A stretch of DNA of 64,000 bases from Bacteroidota bacterium (GTDB taxonomy: Bacteria; Bacteroidota; Bacteroidia; AKYH767-A; 2013-40CM-41-45), in NCBI GenBank assembly GCA_016711505.1, contig JADJSV010000007.1, positions 1 to 64,000 of the forward strand. The letters are read 5' to 3'. Shown here piece after piece: positions 45,561 to 55,545 of this stretch. Each line of letters begins with the position of its first letter. Position 1 is the stretch's first letter. A program made the position numbers and the translations under genes. The notes beneath the pieces were generated by a model. That model was not told the DNA's origin and did not search any database. It saw only the letters and a list, made by a program, of their open reading frames with translations.

Positions 45561-46497
45561 TTGAAGCTTCAAAATTCTTAAGCCACCAGCTGCAGCGTTT
45601 TGTTGAAAGAATATAGTTTTCCAGAATGTAAACCCCGACAACTGCACAAGCGATTCCAACTACTATGTCAAGCGTGTAGTGATGGTAAAGATAGATTGCA
45701 GAAAACCAGATTCCGACTGAAACAATTCCAAAAACATACATGAAATATTTTTTGTTTAAACGACTTGCATAGATGAATCCGATCAACGGATAGGCAGAAT
45801 GTAATGACGGCATAGCTGCAAATACATTTGAACCTTTTGAATATAGGTCGGCAAATAAATTTATTCCAAAAAATTTATCAAATCGTAGTAGGCCTGCAGC
45901 GTTACTTTTTGTTGCTGTATTCAATGTGTTTCCAAATTCTTCATAGTACCAGGGCGGAGCAGCGGGATGAGTATAATAAATTATAAACCCAAGTATATTT
46001 ACAAAAAAGAATGCAAGTGAAAAACGGATGAAAAGATCTTTCCTTTTGTTGTACAGATAAAAAGCAAAAATCAAAGGTAAAGGAACCCAGCAAAGATAAA
46101 ATGATGAACTGAGAATGTCTAAAAAGGTTGTTTGATGCAAATTGAAATATTCGTTAGGAGTAAGAAGTGTTCCTTCATGCATAATACCAAACCAGTTTTT
46201 TTCCAGATTGTAAATGGGTAGAATGTCAACTTCAGCAAACGACCAGTTTGGCCAGAGTTTCATACTGTCGAAGAGGATCCAGTAAATAACAAATATCGAA
46301 AAACCGGTGATAAATCTTCGCGTCAGATCTGAAATAAAAAATGATGCATTGACAATAGTTACCAATAGAAGGTGATCATTTCTTATTCCTGTAGTAATGT
46401 AAGCAAGGATAAGATAAATTGCTGAAAGCAGTGGGATGATCAGTTTCCTCTTCAATGATTTTTCTGATGATGAAGCAGGATTCAGTTTGGTGTTCAT
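45535..46497 (-). CDS. PAP2-superfamily inositol-phosphorylceramide-synthase-like protein
   Basis: A 320-residue protein with about six membrane helices. The lipid-phosphatase/phosphotransferase motifs are AAMPSLHSAYPLIGF (about 227-241) and AIYLYHHYTLDIVVG (about 260-275), the arrangement of the AUR1/PAP2_3 group. Members transfer phosphoinositol from phosphatidylinositol to ceramide. This role is inferred from the family and from the operon, which contains inositol-3-phosphate synthase and a CDP-alcohol phosphatidyltransferase. It is the last gene of the operon, overlapping DUF4833 by 4 bp, and it overlaps the 3' end of ade. Substrate specificity remains unproven. Confidence 0.82.
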   Translation of the reverse strand: MNTKLNPASSSEKSLKRKLIIPLLSAIYLILAYITTGIRNDHLLLVTIVNASFFISDLTRRFITGFSIFVIYWILFDSMKLWPNWSFAEVDILPIYNLEKNWFGIMHEGTLLTPNEYFNLHQTTFLDILSSSFYLCWVPLPLIFAFYLYNKRKDLFIRFSLAFFFVNILGFIIYYTHPAAPPWYYEEFGNTLNTATKSNAAGLLRFDKFFGINLFADLYSKGSNVFAAMPSLHSAYPLIGFIYASRLNKKYFMYVFGIVSVGIWFSAIYLYHHYTLDIVVGIACAVVGVYILENYILSTKRCSWWLKNFEASITPAQDQG

Positions 46498-47045
46498 CGC
46501 TTTGGAACAAATCGTTCTGTCGTTATTTGCTGAGTTGCCGGATCTCTGCCGATCAGTTCAATATATTCAATAGTCGGAAACCAGAATGTACCTCCATTGA
46601 GCATAATAAAAACTTTTTTTAGCTCGGCAAGTTTTCCATTTATATTGGTAAAGGCTGCATACTTTTTTGGAGTACTCGTAGGCAAGAGATAAAAATTCTT
46701 TTTATCGTACGAAACAAATTGGATTACATATGCATTTTTTTGCCCGTTATACGGACGTGAAACAAGACCGTAAGCATATTTTTGCTGGATATATGAAAGT
46801 TCTTCCGTTGTACTATCGCTTGCATATCTTATCCAATAGATATGAATTGGATTTGTCGGATCGGGTGTGCCATCCGGTAAGCGGTTCAGATCATAAACAA
46901 TTGCATTGGTGTTTTTACTTCTCTGAACATAAAATAGTGAATTTTCAGTCGTAGGTGGAATGGGGTAGACCTTTGGTCTTACATCTTCTGCAGATTGCGC
47001 ACCGGTTACAAACAATAGAATAAGAAGACTATATATTTTTAGCAT
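46494..47045 (-). CDS. DUF4833 domain secreted protein
   Basis: A 183-residue protein with a signal peptide (MLKIYSLLILLFVTGAQSA). The segment YPIPPTTENSLFYVQRSKNT at about 27-46, then NPIHIYWIRY and a late FWFPTIEYIELIGRD, match what I know of DUF4833, whose function is unknown. Its position between the CDP-alcohol phosphatidyltransferase (8 bp upstream) and the PAP2 protein (4 bp overlap) suggests a periplasmic role tied to the inositol lipid or its sorting. That link is inference from context only. Confidence 0.78.
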   Translation of the reverse strand: MLKIYSLLILLFVTGAQSAEDVRPKVYPIPPTTENSLFYVQRSKNTNAIVYDLNRLPDGTPDPTNPIHIYWIRYASDSTTEELSYIQQKYAYGLVSRPYNGQKNAYVIQFVSYDKKNFYLLPTSTPKKYAAFTNINGKLAELKKVFIMLNGGTFWFPTIEYIELIGRDPATQQITTERFVPKR

Positions 47046-47053
47046 TAAGTGGG

Positions 47054-47764
47054 TCAGTGCTTAGAATTTTTATCCTGCTCCTGCATATAATGATAGCATG
47101 CATTCAGGCGTTGGATAGCTGTATAATTTGCCAGTATAGCAACGAGCGTCAAAGGTAATGTGAAAATTGCAATTGATTCAAATGGTTTTTCAATTCCGGG
47201 AAAAAACCATTTACTTTCTCCACCTGTATAATGTCCTACAATGCCACATAAAAGCGCCGACAAACCAATTGTGACAACTCTTTCGGGACGTTGCATCAGA
47301 CCATCTTTACAGGGTATTCCTAATCCTTCTGCTCTTGCACGGGTATAGCTTACCATCAATGAACCCATCAATCCGATAAAACCGATCATGGAGCTGAGAA
47401 AATAATGATGCGCTACCAGGTAATAGCATATGCCCAGAAACATTAGCAACTCACTGTATCTGTCAAGTACAGAATCATATAATGCTCCAAACCGTGAAGT
47501 CATATTCCCGATTCTTGCTACTTGCCCATCAAGCATGTCAAACATTCCTGCGAACAGGATCATTGCTCCGCCCCAGCCGATGTAAGACAGATCTCCTCTG
47601 ACTCCTTGTTCCGCTCCCACAATAAAAATAGCTGCAACACCGACGTTCAGAATTAATCCAATCGTTGTAACTCCGTTTGGAGTCAGTCCGATGGAAATTA
47701 AAAATTTTACCAGCGGATGTAAGATCCGGTGTAAAAGATTCTGAAGTTGGTCTCTCATTGTCAT
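47054..47764 (-). CDS. CDP-alcohol phosphatidyltransferase (likely phosphatidylinositol-phosphate synthase)
   Basis: Start chosen at ATG 47764 (MTMRDQLQNLL), one base after the preceding stop. An upstream in-frame start at 47824 would overlap that gene by 59 bp. About 236 residues and six helices. The family motif D-x2-D-G-x2-A-R-x8-G-x3-D-x3-D is complete: DMLDGQVARIGNMTSRFGAL followed by YDSVLD (about 80-105). Preceding helices include LTPNGVTTIGL. In the context of inositol-3-phosphate synthase and a PgpA-like phosphatase, the most likely reaction is CDP-diacylglycerol plus inositol-3-phosphate to phosphatidylinositol phosphate. Other alcohol acceptors cannot be excluded from sequence. Confidence 0.88.
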   Translation of the reverse strand: MTMRDQLQNLLHRILHPLVKFLISIGLTPNGVTTIGLILNVGVAAIFIVGAEQGVRGDLSYIGWGGAMILFAGMFDMLDGQVARIGNMTSRFGALYDSVLDRYSELLMFLGICYYLVAHHYFLSSMIGFIGLMGSLMVSYTRARAEGLGIPCKDGLMQRPERVVTIGLSALLCGIVGHYTGGESKWFFPGIEKPFESIAIFTLPLTLVAILANYTAIQRLNACYHYMQEQDKNSKH

Positions 47765-47765
47765 A

Positions 47766-50291
47766 TTAAAAATCAAGTTTTGCACGGGCTCTGATTCCAA
47801 ATTCAGAAACCGATTGATGTTCAAGATAACTCAGACGTTTGATCAAATCGATTCGGATCAATTTGAAGATATTTGTTATACCGATACTGGCTTCCATATA
47901 TGGCCGCGCTTCGAGAGAATAAGTAAGTTTTGTTCCGTCAGGATTTGTTGGAAGTCGAAACAGATCGGCATGTTGGGCAGGATCATTTTCATCGGTTATT
48001 CTTCCATACAACAATTTGAATGTTGCTACTTCACGCCATTTCAATTTTTTGAAAAGCGGAATTTTGTTGAAGAAGAAACCATTGAAGTAATGTGTAAAAT
48101 TCACGGAGAAATATTCGTCACTGACAAATTCAAGAAAATTCATCAGGTTGTACGATTGCAGCTGATAGGAAAATGTCTGATTGGCGCGATGAATTTCGAG
48201 TAGTGGATAAGGAACTTGTCCGAAAATTTTTCCTGCCTCGACTTCTATATCTGAATAGCCAAACGGCGCCACAAATGCCCGTTTGAAAATATTCGCTGTC
48301 AGAGTATGATATGAATAATCACTCTTCAGAAAATCCTTTTTAGAATATTCATATCTGACCCACATGATCGGATATTCATTCAACATAGGTGTTCTGTAAG
48401 TTTTCCCCTGGTAAAATTTTTCATGCGGAGCATATCGCATCAATATATTAAATGAAGATGTTTCAATTTCGTTTATAGAATTTCCTGTTGTGTCATTATA
48501 ATCTATTTTGTTGAAGTGTAACGTGCCTGCAGGTGACTGAATCAAATTCTGAAATCCGATAGTGTATGAAAAATTGTTCGCGTTCTCATTCTGTAATTCC
48601 AGATTGAATGTTTTGTTGTAAAGAAGTTTGTCATTCTTTCCACGTTTGAAAGAAAGCAGAGCATTATCTTCCTGAACAAATTGCAATTCCTGACCCGGTA
48701 TTTTAGTTTCATGCTGATAAGAAACATAAATGTTTTTCTGAGGGAAATCCAGATATGATTTTGGCCCTATTGCTTTTTTTACTCCGACAAAATATTTCCA
48801 TTGCTCGTCTTTAAAACCGTAAACACCATAAGTCTCTAACTGGATCCGCTCACTGAATTTTTTTGTTGTTCTGCCGCCAAGTCGTGCACGAAATCCTTCT
48901 ATCGGATTATAGCTGTAAAATGTACTTACAGGACCGATCTCAAACGGACCGAAATCTTTATAACCTGCAAATAATAATTCCAGTAAGTTAACTGTATGGC
49001 GGAAGGCAGGCACTTTTTGCACACTGTCCACCATCTGATAAACGCCTTTTTCAGAAGTTGTAAGTTCGCCGTGACGATGTTTGTCAAAATATTCTTCACC
49101 ACGTTTTTGTGATGAATCAGGAGTTACTACAGCTTCGCCTGTATAGAAGGTGTCAGGTTTCGGTTGATCAATGGTAAAGTTTCTGAAACTAACAGCGCGC
49201 TGACCATAAATTCCAAGACCATTTTTTCCTATACCAAAGTCGATCGAAATATTGTCTTTACTTAGAAGCCATTCACCGGGTGATGCTTCAGTATATTCCT
49301 GAGTTAGTTTTAATTCTTTTACGAAATTCAAATTGATATCCGGACTTACAGTCAATTCGTTTTTTCTAACCGCATAATTTGAATCGTAAGTAATATATAA
49401 TTCACCCTGAAAAATAAAGTCTGCTTTGTTTCTCGGGTAAAATATAAGATGATAGCACTTCGTACTATCTACCATCACCGTGTCTTTAATGTAATAGCGA
49501 TAAAATAAAGGCCCATTATCTGAAATGGGACTTATAAATGGATTGGTAAGAATCGGTACACTGTTATTATAAATATTGACATCCTGATAGAGATATGCTA
49601 TGAATGATGACATCCCATCATTATTTACAAAATCGTCGTAGTCAACTTTGTGACTTCCTTTGATAATTTCCTTCAAACGCTTTGGATCTTTTTTGAAATA
49701 CACATCTGAAAGCGTTTCCTGTAAGTACATAGGTAGAATAACTTTTCCTGGCATTTGATTTGAATCCAGATTATCAAATACAAATTGAAAATTTTTCAGA
49801 TACCGTTTGTTCTTAAATTTCTGAGTGATATTACTTAATGCAAATTGCACTTTTTCATATTTTTCAAACTCATATGCATTTAACTGATCTTTTCTGTTTT
49901 GCTTCTTATGCGCAATTACACGATCGATCAGTTCAACTGCAGGATTATTCTTATTCTTGTAACGTTGCTTTTCTCCTTTGATCTCCACAGTCTTTAATTC
50001 TTTTACTACGGGAGTCATTTTTACGGAAACAATCTGCGACTGACCCTGTAAAATATCCTTAACTACAGGCTCATATCCGATAAGCACAAATTTCAATTTT
50101 GTACCCGGCGCATTTGTTTCCATAAAATATTGTCCGTTGAAATCAGTATTTCTGCCTTCTGTAGTTCCTTCAAGAAGAATGCTTGCAAAGGGTAGAGGAT
50201 CTCCGGTTTTTGAATCGGTCACTAATCCCCGGACAGTAGTCTGTCCAAAAACGATTATTGGAAACAAAAACAATAATAAAAATATGCGCAT
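47766..50291 (-). CDS. DUF5686/carboxypeptidase-regulatory-like domain outer-membrane protein
   Basis: About 841 residues from ATG 50291 (signal peptide MRIFLLLFLFPIIVFGQ). An upstream start at 50324 would add 11 residues before it. Residues about 20-105 are a carboxypeptidase-regulatory-like beta-sandwich (TTVRGLVTDSKTGDPLPFAS, STDFNGQYF-like). The remainder matches DUF5686, with a beta-rich C-terminal half ending in aromatic strands (EFGIRARAKLDF), as in outer-membrane barrels. Such proteins are widespread in Bacteroidota and of unknown function. Its place inside the inositol-lipid operon, between GtrA and the phosphatidyltransferase, suggests a part in moving or displaying the lipid; this is inference. 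Confidence 0.85.
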   Translation of the reverse strand: MRIFLLLFLFPIIVFGQTTVRGLVTDSKTGDPLPFASILLEGTTEGRNTDFNGQYFMETNAPGTKLKFVLIGYEPVVKDILQGQSQIVSVKMTPVVKELKTVEIKGEKQRYKNKNNPAVELIDRVIAHKKQNRKDQLNAYEFEKYEKVQFALSNITQKFKNKRYLKNFQFVFDNLDSNQMPGKVILPMYLQETLSDVYFKKDPKRLKEIIKGSHKVDYDDFVNNDGMSSFIAYLYQDVNIYNNSVPILTNPFISPISDNGPLFYRYYIKDTVMVDSTKCYHLIFYPRNKADFIFQGELYITYDSNYAVRKNELTVSPDINLNFVKELKLTQEYTEASPGEWLLSKDNISIDFGIGKNGLGIYGQRAVSFRNFTIDQPKPDTFYTGEAVVTPDSSQKRGEEYFDKHRHGELTTSEKGVYQMVDSVQKVPAFRHTVNLLELLFAGYKDFGPFEIGPVSTFYSYNPIEGFRARLGGRTTKKFSERIQLETYGVYGFKDEQWKYFVGVKKAIGPKSYLDFPQKNIYVSYQHETKIPGQELQFVQEDNALLSFKRGKNDKLLYNKTFNLELQNENANNFSYTIGFQNLIQSPAGTLHFNKIDYNDTTGNSINEIETSSFNILMRYAPHEKFYQGKTYRTPMLNEYPIMWVRYEYSKKDFLKSDYSYHTLTANIFKRAFVAPFGYSDIEVEAGKIFGQVPYPLLEIHRANQTFSYQLQSYNLMNFLEFVSDEYFSVNFTHYFNGFFFNKIPLFKKLKWREVATFKLLYGRITDENDPAQHADLFRLPTNPDGTKLTYSLEARPYMEASIGITNIFKLIRIDLIKRLSYLEHQSVSEFGIRARAKLDF

Positions 50292-50307
50292 GTGGAATCT
50301 TGTATTG

Positions 50308-50748
50308 TCAAGCATAAAAGACAAATCGTTTGGAAAAGTAATATGAATATGTAAATCCTACGAGTATTGAGACAATAGCTTTTGAAATAAGGTATGTTAA
50401 CATCGTTGATTCAGTAAGCAAATATGTTCCTCCGGTATTCAAAAGGATGCTCCCTGCAACCACTAAAGAATATTTGAATGCTTGTTTAGCCGGATGTGTA
50501 CCCATCGAAGAAAAAACCCATTTCCGGTTAATAATAAATGCCGTAATAGCCCCGCAAGTTGCGCCCATTGCAACAGCTATTGAGTAATGAAAACCAATGA
50601 AACGTTCGAATAAAATTGTCATTAAAAAATCAATAGAGGTAGCAATTACTGCCGTCAACTGAAATTTTAAGAAACTTTGATTCTTTGTGAAAAATTTCGA
50701 TTCTTTCACCATCAGTAAGCTTTGTTTGTAAACGGTAAAAGTGGCCAT
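50308..50748 (-). CDS. GtrA-family membrane protein
   Basis: A 146-residue protein with four membrane helices: about 27-48 (LKFQLTAVIATSIDFLMTIL), 55-78 (AVAMGATCGAITAFIINRKWVF, containing the GtrA N-R-x-W-x-F motif), 90-110 and 120-140, ending YYFSKRFVFYA. GtrA proteins are thought to flip polyprenyl- or lipid-linked sugars across the inner membrane. Here it lies 20 bp after the PgpA-like gene within the inositol-lipid operon, so a lipid-flipping role in that pathway is possible. That is inference. Confidence 0.9.
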   Translation of the reverse strand: MATFTVYKQSLLMVKESKFFTKNQSFLKFQLTAVIATSIDFLMTILFERFIGFHYSIAVAMGATCGAITAFIINRKWVFSSMGTHPAKQAFKYSLVVAGSILLNTGGTYLLTESTMLTYLISKAIVSILVGFTYSYYFSKRFVFYA

Positions 50749-50768
50749 AGACTAATTTGATTCCGGTT

Positions 50769-51227
50769 CTATCCAAGAAAGCTGATCGACAGATGGATGA
50801 CAAGAGCACTGAGAATTCCGGCTGCAATGTCGTCCAACATAATCCCCCAACCACCTTGAATCTTCTCCAGTCGACGGATGCCGAAAGGTTTTGCAATATC
50901 GAAAATTCTGAAGAGGATTAATGCAATCAATGTAAGTTTTAATGAATGTGGCAACCAGATCAAAGCGATCCACATTCCTACAAATTCGTCAATAACAACC
51001 TCTTTTGGATCCTTATTTCCGCCTCTGCTAACTATATCGGAAACTACAATTCCTGCAATTGTTGCAATGATTATAAGAGTTAAATGATATTGTTGAAATC
51101 GAGGAATGATTTCAGCTAACAGATACCAGATCCCAGCACCGGCAATGGATCCCCATGTACCCGGTGCTTTTGGTAAATACCCGATCGGGCCAAGCGTAGC
51201 AAAACCTTTACTCAGCCTCCTGATCAT
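50769..51227 (-). CDS. PgpA-like phosphatase (likely phosphatidylinositol-phosphate phosphatase)
   Basis: A 152-residue PgpA-family membrane protein. IGYLPKAPGTWGSIAG (about 15-30), KEVVIDEFVGMWIAL (about 77-91) and RIFDIAKPFGIRRLEKIQGG (about 110-129) followed by WGIMLDDIAAG are the conserved catalytic and metal-binding segments. PgpA dephosphorylates phosphatidylglycerol phosphate. In this operon the substrate is more likely phosphatidylinositol phosphate, as for the PgpA-like member of the Bacteroides inositol-lipid cluster. Its start codon overlaps the stop of the inositol-3-phosphate synthase gene by one base. Confidence 0.9.
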   Translation of the reverse strand: MIRRLSKGFATLGPIGYLPKAPGTWGSIAGAGIWYLLAEIIPRFQQYHLTLIIIATIAGIVVSDIVSRGGNKDPKEVVIDEFVGMWIALIWLPHSLKLTLIALILFRIFDIAKPFGIRRLEKIQGGWGIMLDDIAAGILSALVIHLSISFLG

Positions 51228-52552
51228 TAAGCTTCAATAAATTCCTGATAGTAATCCTGACCAAGATGTGTAATCAGATCCTCGCCTTTTAAATGACGCA
51301 ATGTATTTTCAAGTTTCATTAGTTGTTTGAAAATATCGTGTTGCGGCGGAAGTCCTTTTGCAGTCTGCGGAGCCTTGAAATAAAATGAAAGCCATTCCTG
51401 AATCCCACTCATTTCAGCGCGTTGCGCCAGATCAAGAAACAATGCCAGATCAAGAACGATTGGCGCTGCTAAAATACTGTCTCTGCAAAGAAAATTGATC
51501 TTGATCTGCATCTGATATCCAAGCCAGCCTGTTATATCGATATTGTCCCAGCTTTCTTTATTATCCCCGTGCGGCGGATAGTAATTTATCCGCACTTTAT
51601 GGTAAAGATCGCCATACAAATCCGGATGTTTGTCGGGCTCAAGAATATTTTCTAATACACTAAGTTTCGATACTTCTTTTGTCCTGAAGCTATCCGGATC
51701 ATCTAAAACTTCTCCATCGCGGTTTCCAAGAATATTAGAAGAGAACCAACCCCGGATTCCTAACATACGTGATTTTAATCCCGGAGCAACAATGGTTTTC
51801 ATCAAAGTTTGTCCTGTCTTGAAATCTTTTCCTGCGATCGGTACACCCATTTCTAAAGCCAGCTGTTCTAGAGCCGGAATGTCACATGTAAGGTTAGGAG
51901 CACCGTTTGCAAATGGCACTCTCGATTTCAGTGCAGCATAAGCATAGATCATCGATGGCGCAATTGCAGGGTCATTATCGTCCAGTCCTTTTTCAAAAGC
52001 TTCAATTGACATGTGTACATCAGAAGTTTCAATATAAATTTCTGTGGATGCACACCAGATCATTACTAACCGGTTGCAGTTATTTTTTTCACGAAATGAT
52101 TTTATGTCTTCGATCAAAGCATCTGCTTGTTTGCGCTTTGATTTGATCGGCTTCACATGTAAACCGTGCAGACGTTTTACATATTTAGGATCGAAAACTG
52201 CTTTCATCGGAACTAATGCTGATAGCTCTTCTTTTAGCGGATTAAGATGTTTGTGGACATCAAGTACACCGGCGTTTAATGCTGCCTCATACGCATTGTC
52301 TTCAAAAATATCCCAGCCACCAAAAACCATACTTTCGAGGGTTGCAAGTTCTGCAAATTCTTTAACCAGAGGGTTGCGATTTTCAGTTCGCTTGCCTAAT
52401 CGAATTGTCCCAAGTTGCGAATAGGAACCGATTGGTTTCTCCATTCCCTTACGGATGGCCAGCACTCCTGCAACAAATGTTGTTGCAACTGCTCCCATTC
52501 CTACTGTTAATACTCCTAATTTTCCTTGTGCCGGTGTGATGGTTGTGTTCAT
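51227..52552 (-). CDS. ino1: inositol-3-phosphate synthase
   Basis: A 441-residue NAD-dependent isomerase that cyclises glucose-6-phosphate to inositol-3-phosphate, the first step to inositol. The NAD-binding loop is GVLTVGMGAVATTFVAGVLA (about 13-32). Family segments are GGWDIFEDNAYEAAL, MIWCASTEIY, FANGAPNLTCDIPALEQLA, PIAGKDFKTGQTLMKTIVAP, LGNRDGEVLDDPDSFRTKE and DNIDITGWLGYQMQIKINFLCRDSILAAP. Length fits the prokaryotic eukaryote-like group found in Bacteroidota. It is first in the seven-gene operon running to 45535. The 285 bp upstream contain no minus-strand gene, but no clear promoter was found. Confidence 0.95.
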   Translation of the reverse strand: MNTTITPAQGKLGVLTVGMGAVATTFVAGVLAIRKGMEKPIGSYSQLGTIRLGKRTENRNPLVKEFAELATLESMVFGGWDIFEDNAYEAALNAGVLDVHKHLNPLKEELSALVPMKAVFDPKYVKRLHGLHVKPIKSKRKQADALIEDIKSFREKNNCNRLVMIWCASTEIYIETSDVHMSIEAFEKGLDDNDPAIAPSMIYAYAALKSRVPFANGAPNLTCDIPALEQLALEMGVPIAGKDFKTGQTLMKTIVAPGLKSRMLGIRGWFSSNILGNRDGEVLDDPDSFRTKEVSKLSVLENILEPDKHPDLYGDLYHKVRINYYPPHGDNKESWDNIDITGWLGYQMQIKINFLCRDSILAAPIVLDLALFLDLAQRAEMSGIQEWLSFYFKAPQTAKGLPPQHDIFKQLMKLENTLRHLKGEDLITHLGQDYYQEFIEA

Positions 52553-52767
52553 AGTGATTTTACCTTAAGAATTAGTGCCATGAATTCGTAATTTCAGGTA
52601 GGGTCTCAATAATGACGATTGAATTTAGGGTTTATTTTAACTAAACTTAAAATTAGTTCTAATCAGCACAAAATCAAAAGGATATTTTAAAAAAAAGGCT
52701 AATGTTTTGAAAATAATGAAATTGTTCAAGGATCTTTTTTGTGGAAGCTTTAAAAGATATAAAAGTT

Positions 52768-52809
52768 TTAAGGGGTTTAAAGTGTTTCGATACACCTTAA
52801 ACCCCTTAA
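52768..52809 (-). terminator. strong hairpin downstream of the TonB-type barrel gene
   Basis: AAGGGGTTTAA-GTGT, six-base loop, ACAC-TTAAACCCCTT pairs over about 15 bp. It lies 29-70 bp beyond the minus-strand stop at 52838. On the minus strand it is followed by AAAACTTTTA, a weak T tract, so termination is probable but not certain. Confidence 0.6.
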
Positions 52810-52837
52810 CACCTAAAGGAGAAAGTTCATATTTACC

Positions 52838-55266
52838 TCACTGCCTGCCAGAATTAATTCGGTTCTGCTCTTCCGGTCCGCGGCTGTGATTTTTTGTTTT
52901 TATTCCTCGTTTACCAAAATTATAACTCACATGGAAGCGGACAAATTGTGTATCATAAACCTGCGAAAATGCAGCATCAATATTCTGATATTTAATTTTA
53001 GACTTTTCTTTTTGCGTATGGAAGATATCATTAATGTTTGCACGCAACTGTAACCTTTCTTTCATCAGCATTTTACTGATTCCGCCACCTACTGACCATT
53101 GTGGATCTACTAACCATGTTCCCCAAACCATTTGTGATTGGTAATATCCGCTTACCTCAAACGACCAGCCTTTTTTAGCCTGAAAACTATTTACTGAATT
53201 CAGGAAATAGGAGGTAAGTGACTTATCAATATTTCCTACTGAAGATACGCCTTGGTATTTATTATTAAAAAGTGAAAGATTGTTTGAACTTGTCCACCAT
53301 TCTGTAATGTGCAAAGGCAGATTGACATTCACACCATAATTATTTCTGGAATTTAAATTTTCAGTTGTAATGTAGGTCGTATGCGTCGAATCAATTTGCT
53401 TTGTGATCTGAGTCATGGCATCAGCAGTGTGACTATAATTAAATGTGATCGTGTATAACTGCTTAAATGTATACGAAGCTTCGTAGTTGTCTGTTGTTTG
53501 TGGTTCAAGATTAGGATTTCCCTGCATGAAATTATAAGGATCCAGGAAATACCGGAACGGATTCAACTGCTGATAGCCCGGACGGTCGATTCTTCGGCTA
53601 TAAGAAAGTCTGGTCATATGCTTATCTGTAAACTTATAATTAAAGAAAGCACTTGGGAACAACTGAAAATAATTCCGCTCAAATTTTTCATTTTTTACTA
53701 CCTGTTCGCCTTCAGAAACCGTTTGCTCGCCACGTAATCCAATTTCAAATCCTATTTTTTTAAATTCTCCGGTCCAGTTTACATATGCTGCATTAATGTT
53801 TTCTTTGTAATTGAAATGATTTGTTTTGCCTGTATCGAGTTCCCCTTCGCCATTGTAAAAATTGATGTACTGAACATCATTGTCGGTAGTAACATAACTG
53901 CTTTTTAAACCGGCATCGATCTTCATAGTTTTTTTCCACGGCTGTGTATAATCTAACTTCGCACTCTGAATATTTATTGCTGCCGGCTGATTGTTTGTAG
54001 CATATTCTGAATTTACATTTACACTATTCCCATCGTAATACTGTGTGAGAAATGTAAAATTATTCGCATTGTCATACCGTGCTTTGTCAATGTCTATAGA
54101 AAGTTCTTTTCCTAACGAATCTATTCTGAACTGATAATTCAACGTTCCTGTAATACTATTCCATTTACTGTTATTGATATTATCGGTGATATAGCTACTA
54201 TCAGTAAATTCATTTACATCCTTCATCAGTGTTGTACTGATAGTTCTGTCATAATTTGTATTGTAATTCCCTCGCAGCACTACAGAGATCGAATGATTTT
54301 TGTCTAAATAGTAATCAATTCCACCTCTGAAATTCTGATTGGTATAATTTCCTTTATTAAAAGTACTCTGATCGAAAAGTGTATTGCTGCCATCGCTGAA
54401 AAAACGTCTTGCTAAAGTTGTTCTTGTATAGTAATAGCCACGCGTGTAATCATAACTTCCGAACAAGTTGAACTTTTCTTTTCTATAGTTTAAACTTAAA
54501 CCGCCACCGGCATCAGGATATGCACCTTGACCATAACTACCATTGACTCGTCCATTCAATCCTACATCTTGTCTTTTTTTCAACCGGATGTCGATGATCC
54601 CGGAATTTCCGGCGGCGTCATATTTTGCAGAAGGATTTGTGATAATGTCAATTTTGCTTAGCTGATCACTGTTCATGTTCTTAAGCATTTCGTAAAGATC
54701 TTTTGAAGAAAGATAAGTTGGCTTTCCATCTATCATTACGTTCACGCCCTCTTTACCACTCAAGTGAATGTAGCCTTCATTGTCAACTGTTACCCCGGGT
54801 GATCTTTTTAGTATTTCAATTGCATTACTTCCGGCATTCACGATACTATTTTCGACATTCACTACAGTCTTATCAATATGGTGCTCGATAAATGGTCTTT
54901 GTGCTGTGATAGTAGCTTCTTTGAGATTGATAGCGCTTTCTATCAGACTCACCGGTTTCAAAACCAACGGTTCCGGATTTGCTTTCAGATCAAATGCTTC
55001 AGTGTAGTGTTTATCATATCCCAACTGGACCACAAGTAATTTGTATTGTCCTTGTTCGATATTTTCAAAACTATATGTTCCATCGGTTTCTGTCAGACCT
55101 GCTTTTACAATTGTACTGTCATTTGCCTGAACTAAAACCACGTTCGCAAATTCTACCGGCTCCTGATTGGAATTCCTGATCACTCCTTTGATGCCCGGCT
55201 GTTTTGCAAATAAAAAAGTCAGGAATGAAAAAATAAAACGGCTGTTGTGAAAATAGACTTTTTCAT
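52838..55266 (-). CDS. TonB-dependent-receptor-like outer-membrane barrel protein, frameshifted at 55228-55233
   Basis: The main frame opens without a signal peptide at a GTG at 55183, but coding continues upstream. From ATG 55266 the reading MKKSIFTTAVLF passes to FLTFLFAKQPGIKGVIRNSNQ if one T is added to the T6 run (plus-strand A6 at 55228-55233), giving a normal signal peptide. The restored protein is about 809 residues: a carboxypeptidase-regulatory domain (about 28-110), a plug-like domain (IEILKRSPGVTVDNEGYIHL, VMIDGKPTYLS, ITNPSAKYDAAGNSGIIDIR) and a 14-strand-type barrel (outer membrane beta-barrel family) ending FVRFHVSYNFGKRG. The cargo is unknown and no SusD partner is adjacent. 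TAAGTTCG at 55285-55292 may be its -7 element. Confidence 0.87.
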
Positions 55267-55545
55267 GATGGTGTGTATGTATTGCGAACTTACGCCAATC
55301 ATACTACAGTAACAGTTAATGGTTCGTTAAGGAGTTCTTACTCTATGTTGTCGTTTTATAAAATTAGCAATATTCCAATGATAAAAAATGAAGGAGATCA
55401 AGAAAATCAGCCTACATCATTGTGTGGCCTTTTTTAGCAAAAGAACAGATCTATGGTTTGCCACTTAGAAAACTCTCAGCGGAAAATAAAAAATGGAATC
55501 GGGCTGATTTATTCAGGGCGATTTTATTCTGTTTTTTAGTGGTAT

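Noticed and set aside
52707..52889. Plus-strand 60-codon ORF MKIMKLFKDLFCG
   Set aside because: It runs through the hairpin at 52768-52809 and into the antisense of the TonB-type barrel gene. Lys/Phe-rich chance ORF.
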